From contig NMRB01001259.1 in the NCBI GenBank assembly GCA_002633025.1, forward strand, positions 1-64,000: a stretch of 64,000 bases of DNA. Reading direction: 5' to 3'. Under the pieces are notes generated by a model. The model was given only the letters and a program-made list of their open reading frames with translations. It was not told the DNA's origin and did no database searches. The position numbers and the translations under genes were made by a program. Of the stretch, positions 9,279 through 21,200 are shown piece after piece. Source of the stretch: Notospermus geniculatus (lineage: Eukaryota; Nemertea; Pilidiophora; Heteronemertea; Lineidae). Each line of letters opens with the position of its first letter. Position 1 is the first letter of the stretch.

Positions 9279-12200
9279 GCTGATGAAACCCTTGCAGAGC
9301 AGACGGAGAAACAAGGCGAGACGACGGCCACTTTACTCGGTGCTAAATCACAGATTATCAACCTACAAGAAATGATTCGTGAGAAGGACGAAACTTTGAA
9401 ACTCCTGACGTCAAAGTTTACTGACAAGATTGAAGAGTTGATGAATCTTCAGGAGGAGAATAACGTGTTGAAAAAAAGCGAGGCTGATGCGAAGGCTGAT
9501 GCTGAAATTCTCAGGAAAAGTGAAGCTGGGGCCAAAGCTACTGCCAGTCAGTTGCAGAATAAACTTCAAGCTTTGGAGCAGAGTAATGACGAGTTGGTGA
9601 ATACACAGATTGAGTTCGAACATTTGAAAAGAAGTGAAGCAGAAGCAAATGCTCTGGTTGAGAATTTACAAAGTGAAATTCAGACTTTGAAAGAGAGTAA
9701 CCAGCAGTTATTGAGAGCAGAGATGGAAACTAAAGCTTCAGCGAGTAGGTTACAAGTTGAATTAGAAAAGTTACAACGTCGTAATGACGAGCTTATAAGT
9801 AGATGTGAACAGCTGAAGCGGGATGAAGCTGACGCAAAAACCGCTGCTAGTAAACTGCAGTCCGAGTTAGAATCTTTCCAGCAGTCGAATTCAGAGCTCC
9901 AAAAGTCTCAAGAACTGTTGAAAGAAAGCGAGTCCAACTTGAAAGTGGTCGCTGAGGGTTTGCAGTCAGAGTTAGATTCTTTGAAGGAGGCTCACAAGGA
10001 GTCGTCACAGTCTTCCAGTCAACAATTTGCTCAAATAAATGAACGGACAGCGGAGTTTGGCTCTGACAGTCAAAAGGAAGCTGTGATATCTAGTGATGTT
10101 GATGGAATAACAAAAAGTGTGGTGTCTATGGGAGGTGATCTCATGCAAAATGTGCCACCCGTAACAAAATCTGGCCCAGTCTTCCCTGAGGTTGAGGAAG
10201 ACATTATTTCTGAGCATTTACGCCCGGAAGAGTCTGCCCCTGATCTTGGTGCTCTCACAGGTGGTAGTCATGAGATTTCTCACCCTCTAGCCTCAAAAAA
10301 TGTTGCCTTCCAAACAGAATCAGGGACATCTGTGCCTTCTGCAAGTGAGAATATTACCCTGACACCTCTTACTACCATCTCTCCCAAACCAGATCATCCA
10401 GATGATTCTGTGCAGACTAAATCAGATGTCTCACCACTTGTCCAAAACAAAGACGTAATTCCCGTTGAAATGCATTCGGAAGAAACATCCATCCGTGTTC
10501 ATGTTCCATTCGGTGATCTTAAGACCTCCCCTGATGTGTTTTCTGAGCAGTGTTCTGCATCAAATGTTGTGCTAGGCCCGTCTTCCCCTCATCTTGAGGA
10601 AACAATAGAACCTTCTGAAGTGCAATCTGAGGAAACATCTTTTGGTCAGGATGTTCTGTTTGAAGGGGAGCTAAGTGCTTTACCTGATACCCAGGAGCCA
10701 GATTCTATCCTGTCTCTAGAAAAGCCAGTAGAAATGAAGGACCAACAGACGTCGGATAATTCTGGTTCGGCATCTGCGAGTCAACCTTTGAAAACATTGG
10801 CAGACTATTTTTCACCAGTACAGGAGGGTCCCATCGCAGCGGGCTCACATGAGGAGAGCAGTCTCTCAACCAAGGCTGATCGAGGTATGAAAGCCACAGA
10901 TGTGCTGGTACAAACCAAGCAAGCCTCGGCGGCACCATCAGAGCAGGTTGTTGTGGCACCATTGCAGGATATTGCCATGGCACCATCACAGCAAGTTGTC
11001 ATGGCGCCGTCACAGCAAACTTCCGTGGCACCATCAAAGCCTGTTGCCATGGCATTGGAGGAAAACTTTCCTCAGGCCAGTGTGCCAGATACTGCTGCTT
11101 CTCCTTCAAGTGGTCCTAACATTGATGACACATCATTCCAAGATAAAATAAGAACTTTGCAAGAGCAGTTAGAAAGTATAAAAATTGAAAAAGATGCTGA
11201 AATTCAGGATCTAGAGAATGAATGTAGGTCTCTGAAAGCAAAGTTAGGCCACACTCAGAGGCAAGTGACTGGCCCCAATGACCAAATTAATGCTGTACCT
11301 GAGCCGAGAGTCGCAGACCATGGCTCAGCGGTTGGTGCTGGTGACAATGTTGTGGAGAACCAAAAGGTCAGTGCTGATCTTGAAAGGATGGCAGCTCTAG
11401 AAGAAGAATGCAAGTCGTTGCGCTCAAATTTGGAATCGGTGGGTTTGGGAGTTGGTGATGCAATGATGCCAAGTGGAGTGGGTAATTATGGTGCTAATGA
11501 TGAAACTGCTGAAATCTTAGAGGCAAACGCAGAACTGGTTAGAATCAATGAAATCGTAGAAAATCGGTGTTTAGAATTCGAGGATGAAATTGTGAAATTG
11601 CGGGCTGAGTGTGAAGAATTGAAAAGTTTGAATTCAGATTATGAAATGAAGTGCAATGAACTGGAAAGTCAGTGTTCTGGATTAAGTGAAAAGCATAATG
11701 AAGCTGTAGAACTGCTTTCAGATGCTCAAAATCTGTGTGCTGGTTTAGAGAAACAGAAAGGTTCATTGGAAGAGAGCTGTAAGCATTTGGAGACGGAGAG
11801 ATCTCAATTAGACAGCTGTTGTAATGACTTGAAGGAGAAGTGCAATGTTCTTGAGGCAGAGTGCAAACATGTGGGAAGTGAGTTAAGTGAAATGGAGTGC
11901 AAGGTCGAGGAATCAGAGAAATGGTGCAATGAACTTCAGGAGAAGTGTGTTGAGTTCGAACGTGAACGGCATGAGTTGATGAATCGGTTGAATGAGAGTG
12001 CCTTGAATGAGAATAGGATGGAAGAAACTGTTGAGAAATTGAAGCGTGAACTCAGCGATGCTGATAAACGAGTCAGTGATTTCAAGTCAAAGCATTTAGA
12101 ATCCGAGACTTCGTGGAAAGTGTTGAAAGAGGAGAATGAGAAATTGTCTCTTCGGTGCGAAAACTCGGAGACACACTGTAATGATTTGCAAGCTGAATTA

Positions 12201-15200
12201 GAATCACTCAAAGCCGAAAAAGAAACATTATCAGCAAAAGTTTCAGAGAATGAACGAGAATTGGAAAAACTTGCTCAATCTTTGGAGGGAAGCAATGAGA
12301 CTTTTGAACACATCATCAGCCAGAAAGAGGGAGAGCTGATGTCACTAAAGAGTGAAATTTCTCGGTTATCAAATACGGTGTCAGTAAAGGATAGCCAGAT
12401 TGAAAAGCTGGGGGTAGATTTGGGGATACTGGAGGAGAAAGTTGTCGATGTGGAGACACTGAGAGCTGATGTGGCTAGGTTATCAACTGAACTGTCTGCA
12501 AAGATGGAATATGCTGAGCAGTTGAACAGGGAGTCTGGCAGTTGGAAAGAAAAGTGCAGACGGATGCAAGAAGATATGGCGATGCTGATACATCAGGTGG
12601 CAGAGCAAAGCAGGGAGGCAGAGGAAAAGAAATGCGAAATGGCTGAACTGAGGGAGGAATTAGCCAACCGATGGGATGCCTTGCAGGAAAAACAAAGTGT
12701 AGTTGACAGGAAGGACATCGAGATCAAGAGTTTGAATGATGAAATAACACATTACCGAGGACAGTTAGAACGAATGTTTCAAGGTCAACAGGTCGAGTTG
12801 GAAGGTCAGAAGGATGTTGAGAAATTGTTGGGAGAAGTTGGAACATTGAAACAACAGTTACATGAGAAAGATAGAAAAATTGGTGAAGATAATGAAATCA
12901 TTGAGAAACTGAGAAAGGATGTTGAAAATGAGAAAATGAAAGTCACAGTGAAAGCAGCTGAGGTCCAGAGATTGGAGGCGGAGGCATCTGCGAGGAATGC
13001 TGACAATAAAGTGCTCTCTGATGAAGCTGCGGCCGTTTCGGAAAAGTTGCATGAGAAGGAGCGTTTGGTATCAGAAACTGAATCAAAACTTTATGCCTTA
13101 TCAGCTGAGGCCACCTCCCTCGAGGCAATGGTACGTGAGAGGCAAGTGAAGATTGAACATGATGCAATTACCATTGAGGATTTAAGGCAGAAAGTTGAAG
13201 CGGAGGGGCAGTTTGTTGGTGTGAGAACAGAGGAGGTTAAGAATCTCCAAGAACAGGTATTGAACAGCCAGAAGGATATCGAGACTCTGAAACAGCTTGT
13301 GCTAGAGAAAGAAAGGAAAGTTTCAGAAGGTTTAGCTGTGATTGAAAAGTTAGGAAAGGATGTTGACCTGGAGAGAAAGCAGGTGGTAGAGAAGACAAAT
13401 GAGGTTCAAAAACTGCTCGATGAGGTTCATGCTGCAAAATATGCTGTGCAGAACAAGGATTTGAGCATCACAGGTCATCAGCAGACTATTGAGATTCTGG
13501 TGAAAGAGAAGGAACAGCTGGCGGAGAGCCTGGGCCAGGAGCGTCTGGAGAAACAAGAGCTGTCTGGAGTTGTCGCTCAAGAGCAGAACAAGAACCATGA
13601 GTTGTCTAATATGTTGAGCCATCTACAGAATGAGAACCAAGGTCATCTTCGGGTCATACATTCCCTGCAGGACCAGCTGAACCAGAGTTTGCATGAAGTA
13701 TCTAGAGGTCATGAGGAGATTCAGCATTACCAACAACAGATTGAAAGATTGCTTTCTGAAAAAGATACAGATAAGCTGCTCCGTAGTGAAGTTGAAAAGC
13801 TTCGGGTAGACGTGCAGGATCATAAGGAGCAGTTGTATGAGGCCAGGGCTGGGAAGGAGGAGTTGGTGAAACAGTTGAGGAGTGTTCAGGGAGATGTTGA
13901 TGAGTACAAGGCAAAATTGAACCAGGTTCTGCTGGAGAAAGAGGGGTTGGGGAATGAACTGGGTGCTGAGGTCCTCAAACTAAAGAAGGAGGTTGATCAT
14001 TATCAGCAGGACTGTAGCAACCTCTTGGAGAAGATGTCGAACCAGAATGAGAGTCACTCGCAGGAGGTAGCTCTGTTGAATGATCAGATTCTGGGAAGGA
14101 CTGATGAGATTGGGAAGATGAGAACAGCATTGGAAGGTTGGAGCAAGGCGTACCACGCAATGAGGGACAATGCTGAACGATTAACGATCGCGTTACAACA
14201 GAGGGACGCATATATTCGAGAACAGGGGGATCAGATCATGAAACAGAATGGTCAGATCCAGGAACAGGGGGCCCAGTTTGAGAGGTCTTATCAAAACAGC
14301 CAGCATTTAGAAGAAGAAAAGGAAGGACTGTATCGCCAGATCAAAGACTTAAGTGATAAGAACGTGCACCTGAACGCTGAAGTGGAGAAACTACAAACAA
14401 ATATTGAGGCACTGTATGTACAGTTGGATCGTTTTGGAAAGGAAGCCAGCTCGCCGAGGTTTCAGATGCAGGCTGATATGTATGATGAGAGGATCAAGGA
14501 CTTGTCTGCCCAGTTGAACCATGAAAAATTATGTGTGGAAGAGGCAGTGGGTGAGAAGGAAAAACTTGCTCAGGAGCTTGAAGTGGAGAGGTTGAGGGTT
14601 AAAGCAAATCAGGAGATGGTGTCAGCACTTCTGAAGAGCACTGCCGAACAGAAGGCACAGATTAAAGAGCTGGAAGGTCAAGTCCATGATCTCAAGGCAG
14701 AGAAAGATGAGATGAACACGTCACGACTCCGCTCTGAATCTATAGAGGCTGCCTTGAGAGCAGAACTTGAGAAACCAAATGTTCCAATTGGTGAAGGGTC
14801 TGATGACAGCTTGATATCAAATCTCCAAGCTGAGGTCTGCAGTCTGAAGCTTGAGAAGGAGACCACGAATGCCTCTTTACAGGTTCTTGAAGTGGAGAGG
14901 AACCACCTACGCTCGGAGGTCCAGAGATTGTGTGCGGAGTTGGAAAAACGAAAGGCTGAGAGGATCCAGGCTAGGGAATTAGCCCCATTGGACACTGCGA
15001 CAGAATTTGGAGAATATTACTCCAGCCTTGAAAATGCGTCTTCTGATTCACTGCCATTCAGTAGTTTTTCCGACAGCTACAGTACGGCACACATCGGAGT
15101 GCCAGCTCTGGAGGATATGATCATTCCAGCTGTGGTGACTTCTGTTGCGTCTGGTATATCGGGTCTTGAAGATAGTGATGTCATGGAAACAGCTTCTTCA

Positions 15201-18200
15201 TCAGCCATAAAAGATGAAAACATTCTGCCATCTAAAGAACGTCCTTCAGAAGAGGCTGCCCAGGAGTTAGTGGCCATAATGGGGGATCAAGACAGCCCCA
15301 AATGTGATGTCATAGAGTCAGTGCCATGTCGTGATATCATCTCAGACGATGAAATAGTTCCATCAGAAACGCAACCTGTGGTTTCTACAGTTCAAAATAA
15401 TTCAGCACTTCTCGGCCAGTGTACACATTCTAGTTCTGACTCAAAAACTGAAGCTTTGAATAAAAGTTTGCCAGAGGAATTTCCAGTTGACTCTCCTGCT
15501 GCTGAAGTTCCAGAAGTTACACAACCAACCAAGTCAGAAGTTCCCCAAGTTATGTCTGATTACCCGAGCTTCAAAATGTTGATCGAAAATCTCAGTTCTG
15601 AAATTGAGAAGCTGAAGAAGGAGAAAGAGATCCTAGATAATGCACTGCTGAGAGAACTTGCAGCTCGCGTCACAGAAATGGTCACTTCAAATGCTAAAAT
15701 TCAGCTCCTTGTGAAGGACAACGATGCCTTTCAACTGAATATTGCAATGCTTAGTGAGAAGAGAAGAGCTGATCTGAAGATGATGGGGGAAATGGAAAGG
15801 ACGATTAAGGGGCTAGAGTTTGACAAAGACAACGCTTTGGCCCTGATCAGAGGGCATGGTTCAGAGGAAGTCATGAAATATCGTGCTATGGTGGAAGATC
15901 TTGAGGGTGAAGTTGAAAAACTTCAGCAGGAAAAGCAGTATGCAACTCAGGACTCCTCAAGACAAGACGCGACTTCTCCTGAGGAAACGACGTCCTTTGC
16001 CAGTGATGTTGTGGATGAGCGTTCACATTCTCATAACTCAGAAATTGCAGCATTGAAGGAGGCCCTTGATGTGATGAAGAGAGAGAACTCGAGCCTGAAA
16101 TCCCAGCTCACAGGTTTGGAGTTTGAGAAGTGGAATTCCGAGTCGATTCTTAACACTAAACTCAAGAAGGAAAGGGCTGAAAAGGACAATTTCAGGATGG
16201 TTCTGAAGAGTTTAAGTTCAGAATTGGAGAAGAGGAAACAAGAGCAAGAATTGTCACTTAGGGAGTGTTCTGGTGCTGTTGTTGATGATGCTATACACCG
16301 TGCACAAGTTGTGGTGTTGAGGTCGGAGATGGATTATCAGAATGACAATATCTTACAGCTGAAATCAGTGATTGGTCAATTGAAATCCGACAATGAGAGT
16401 TTGAAGGCGATGATGCAGGTTCTGGAGTCGGCCGTGAAGGTAGTTGAAGTGAAGGAAGGGGAACTCCAGGCATGTAATGAGCGACTTGGTGCAGAGTGCG
16501 ATCATCTGCAAGAAGAGCTTAAAGAAAAGACTGATATGAGTCAAGATATGATAGCTGATCTAGTCACAAAGCAGACCATATCAAGTGCAGAGTTGCGGCT
16601 AGCTTACACTGACCTTGATGCTTACAGATTGAATTTAGCAAAACTGAAGGATTTGTTGGAGGAATCTGAGGCACAGAGGAGCCGTCTGCAGCGTGTTGTC
16701 AACGAGGAAATCCGCAAACAGGATGGTATGGCAATCTCTCATGAGACTAAGTTGTCTCTTGTTACCTCAGAGTCAGATGCAGAAGCTGCAAAACTTAAAA
16801 TGCTCTTGGAGAACCTGAGTTCAGAGCATGAGAAGTTAAAACAAGAGACTCGTAGCAAGGAGAGTTCATCACAGCGGCTGGTTGCTGAGCTCATCGCTGA
16901 AGCTGTGGTGGCTGTTTCTATGCTACAGTTGGAAGTGGCCGATGTCGATGCGTACAAATTGAACCTAGCAAAGCTCAAACAGCTACTAGCTGAGGCAGAG
17001 AAAGAGAGGCTTGTTATGGAAAATTCCCTGCATGAGCAGGTTCAGCGGTGTGAGGGCCTGGAATCAGAGATGAAAACAGTCAAGGCCAGGGACGCGGAGC
17101 TGGTGAACCAGATAGAGTGTCTTGATCATGAGAAGGGCCAGTTGGTGGAATCCAATGCAGAAATCGCACGGCTCAAAATGCTGCTTGAAAATCTTGGCTC
17201 AGAGCATGAGAAGTTGAAACATCAGATGCAGAGTGTAGAAGATTCCACCCATAAGGTGGTGGCAGAACTGATTGCTGAAGCTGTTGAGGCCGTGTCACAG
17301 TTGCAGCTTGAAGTGGCTGACGTTGATGCGTATAAATTAAACCTGGCCAAACTAAAACAGCTTCTATCTGATAGTGAAAGGGAGAAGAAGGGGTTAGAGG
17401 AGAAACTGGAGGAACAGCAACTAAACTATAAGTCTGCACTGAAAATGGAAGAAGTGAAGGATACAGAGTCAAGCACAATCATTGATGGACTGAGATGTGA
17501 GACTGAGCAACTGAAACAGCATTTTGAGGAGCATACTGAACGTAGCCAGGATACAATAGCTGATCTAGTCACAAAGCAGACCATTTCTTGTGCAGAGTTG
17601 CAGTTGGCCTACACTGACCTTGATGCGTACAAACTGAACTTGGCAAAGCTGAAGGACTTGTTGGACGAATCAGAGGCACAGAGGAGGCAACTTCAGCGTG
17701 TGGTGAATGAAGAGATACGTAAACACGACGGGATGGCAATCAGTCATCAGGCAAAGCTGTCTTTGATCTCATCCGAGTCGCAGGAAGAAATTGCCAGATT
17801 GAAACGCTTGTTGGAGAACGTGGGCGCTGAACATGAAAAGTTGAAACAGCAGATGAGAACTATGGAATTCTCTGATCAAAAATTAGTCGCTGAATTGATT
17901 TCTGAGGCTGTAGTTGCTGTGTCACAGTTGCAGCTAGAAGTCGCTGATGTCGATGCTTACAAACTCAATTTAGCTAAGTTGAAACAGCTGCTTTTTGATG
18001 CTGAGAAGGAGAGGAAGGTTCTGGAGAAAGCATTGGAAGAGGAGAGACGAAAACATGAAGGATTGAAACTGGAGAAGGAGTCAAAAGTTTCTTTTGTGTC
18101 AAAAGGTTCAGATCTGGAGATTTCAAAGTTGAGAATGCTTGTCGAGAACCTTGGCTCGGAGTGTGAGAAGCTAAAACATGAAGCTCAAAGTCGGGAAGAG

Positions 18201-21200
18201 GCTGCCCAACGTGCCATTGCTGAAATCTATGCAGAAGGTCTTGTCGTGAAATCTCAGACAAGGTTACTAGAGTCTGATGTTGAAGCCTACCGATTGAACC
18301 TTGCCAAGATGAAGGAGCTCTTGAGCAATGCTGTGAAGGAACGTGACCGTAAGGTGTTCGAGAAGGAGACAGTGATATTCAGTCTGAAGGAAGAACTCAC
18401 TGAACAGTTTTCACATTCCAAGAAGATGAGTGTTGCATTTCAGAATGAAATAGCTGAAAAGGATGTTGACATGGAGCGGCTACAGGCAGATTTGGATTGC
18501 AAGGATGATGAGATCGATGATCTGGAGTCACGAGTTGAGAAGCTTAAGGCGGAGAACGAAATTCTTAAGAACGATTTCAAGACTGCTAATCTGGAGTTGG
18601 ATGAGGCCAACCAGTACAAACAGAAGACAACAGAACTGGAGAATTCACTCCAGGAGTTACGTCATCAGAATGAGGTACTTAAGGAAAAGCTGGTGGTTTT
18701 GGAGGAGGGATTTAACATTGTCAACCCAGTAGAAGAATCCCCAAAAGAGAAGGTTGAGGATTTGTTGATCAAGTTGAAAGATTCCCAGGCCAAGGTCTTG
18801 TTTTTGAAGGAGGAGAATAAACTTCTGCAGCAGGATGTGAATGATCTTCACCAAGAACAGGAAAGGATTCTTCAGACGTTACGTAATGATGCTGATGCGC
18901 GAGATGCAGAGTTGCTTGCATCCCAGCAGAGATGTTCAGAACTGGAAAAGGACTTGCAGGCTGCAAAAGATGACAAAAATTCCGTGAATCTGGAGTTGCA
19001 GAAGTTCAGAACAGAGAGAGAATCTTTGCAGGCGACTCCCGAGTTGCAACAAGCGAAGGACCAGAAACTGGATGTTGAGCGACTGAAATCTGAGCTCCAT
19101 GAACAGGCAGGTGTCTTAGATTCTGAGAGAGCAAAGGTGGAAAGCCTTCAGCAGGAGATTTCGTCTCTCCAGGAGAAGTACTGTACCTTACAGAATGAAT
19201 CTAACTCGAAGGATAACAGGATAGCCGAGTTGGAGGCCAAACTTGAAGATTTTGCTGACCAGATTCGAGAGCTCTATCAGCAGGTCAATAAATATGTTGC
19301 AGAGACAAATACACTGAATTTGGAGATGAAGCAGGTGAAAGGGGAGAAGGAGGCGGCTGAGAAAGCGTGCAAGGATGAAATAAACAAGCAACAACAGCAG
19401 TTGAAACGTGCTAAGGAAAAGATGCAGAATATTCTGACCGAGCAGAGGGATGAACTCGAGACTACGACTCAAGAAAGGGAGGGGTTGAAGGTTCAGATGG
19501 CAGAGTTACTGGAGGAGAAAGAGCAGGTTGAATCTGTTCTGTCAGAGACATGTGCTGCGAGAGATGATTACGCAGCAACACTTGGTACACTTGGAAAGCA
19601 GATATCCAGGCTTGAAGGGGAAATAGAAAGGTTGGAAATTGAAAATGAAAACCTGAAGAGTCATTCTGACTCTGAGAATCAGAAACATATCATTGATGAT
19701 TTGAATAGTCGGCTAAATGTTCTGAAAGAGGAAAACCAGATGTGTGTTGGGGATTGTTTTCAGCTGAAGAGTAATCTGTCTGAGAAGGAAAAGTATGTTG
19801 CATCCCTAATGGAAGAACTCGATGCCGTTAGAAGACAGCTCAAAATGCAAGAGGAGCTGAACGCAGATCTTGAACTCTTGCGAAGTGAGAGCAAATCTTT
19901 TCCGAACCAGTTGCAGCCTTCAGAACAAGAGCTCCAGCTGCAGGTAGAAGATTTAACACAGCAGCTGGGTAGGCTCTCAGACGAGCGGCAAAGAGTCTTA
20001 GGTGACCTTGAGCAGGTCACAGAGTCCAGGGATGAGTATGCAGTTTCTCTTGGTACTCTTGGCAAGCGGGTGACTGGGTTAGAGAATGAGGTAGAAAGAT
20101 TTGAACTTGAAAATGCGAATCTGAGAAGTGTGTTGGAGAACTCGAAGGAAGACAACGTCATGAAAATCGAAGAGTTTATTGCTGCAAATGGTGAACTCTT
20201 GTCAAAAGTGAACAGTTTGGAAAGTACAGTGGAGAGGCTTGAGAGGAACTGTGATGAGTATTTGAAGAGTTGTGATAGCCTGCAGGAGGAGAATCTAACA
20301 CAGAAACTTGATGTTGAAAGAGAGAGGGAGTTGGTGAAGGAACTGAGGAAACAGCTGGATGATTTAGATGCTGTTTTGGATGGCAACCGAGCACTTGCTT
20401 CTGAGGTAGCGCAGTTGAAGGATGATTTGTCAGCTAAGGAGACTGATCTGTCTGCTAAAGAAATGGAAGTGTCTGCGAAGGACGCCGAGTTGCTACGCCA
20501 GCAGGAGCTTGTAAAGGGTCTGCGTGATCAGATAGATGTGATGTCTTCTGAGAAAGAGGAGAACCAGTCTCTTGCAGCTGACTTCCAGCAGCTCAAAAAT
20601 GAGTTATCTGCCAAGGAAAATGATCTCATTGCCCTGCAGGAACAAGTGAAAGGCCTAGCCAGTGACAGACAAGCACACGCTGAACTGAAAGAGGAGGTTT
20701 TAAGTCTACAGGAGAAGTTGCAGGATTCAGATGAGATCAAGAAGGACAATGCAGCCTTAAAGTTGGAGTTAGAGTCTCTGAAGAAACAGTTGATGGAGCT
20801 TGATGTGAAGTCAGAGAGCGAGGTGTTGGTTGGTGATGTTGATGAGTCTAGAGGTCAAGATGACAAGTTGCAGCAAGTTAGACATGAGAAAGAAAAGCTT
20901 GCATCACAGGTTGATGAGTTACTGCAGATCTGTGACAAGTATAAGGAACATGAGGATGAACTTGAAGCTGGTCGACATGGAGAAGTAGAAAAACTGAAAG
21001 CCGATGTTGAAAATCTTGAAATGGAAAAGACGGAGTTGAAAGAAAAGTGTGATGAGTTAGAAAGACAGCAACAGGTTCAGAAAGTGAAGAATCTTGATCC
21101 GGATAGTCTTCAGGAAGCTTATGAAGATCTAGCCAATAAGTTAGTAGCAGTGGAGAGGGAGAATAAAGAATTGGAGGACATGTCACATCATTTAAAAGAG

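Noticed and set aside
19760-20386. 208-codon open frame on the minus strand
   Set aside because: Ser/Phe-rich antisense shadow of Glu/Lys coiled-coil codons in the giant exon.
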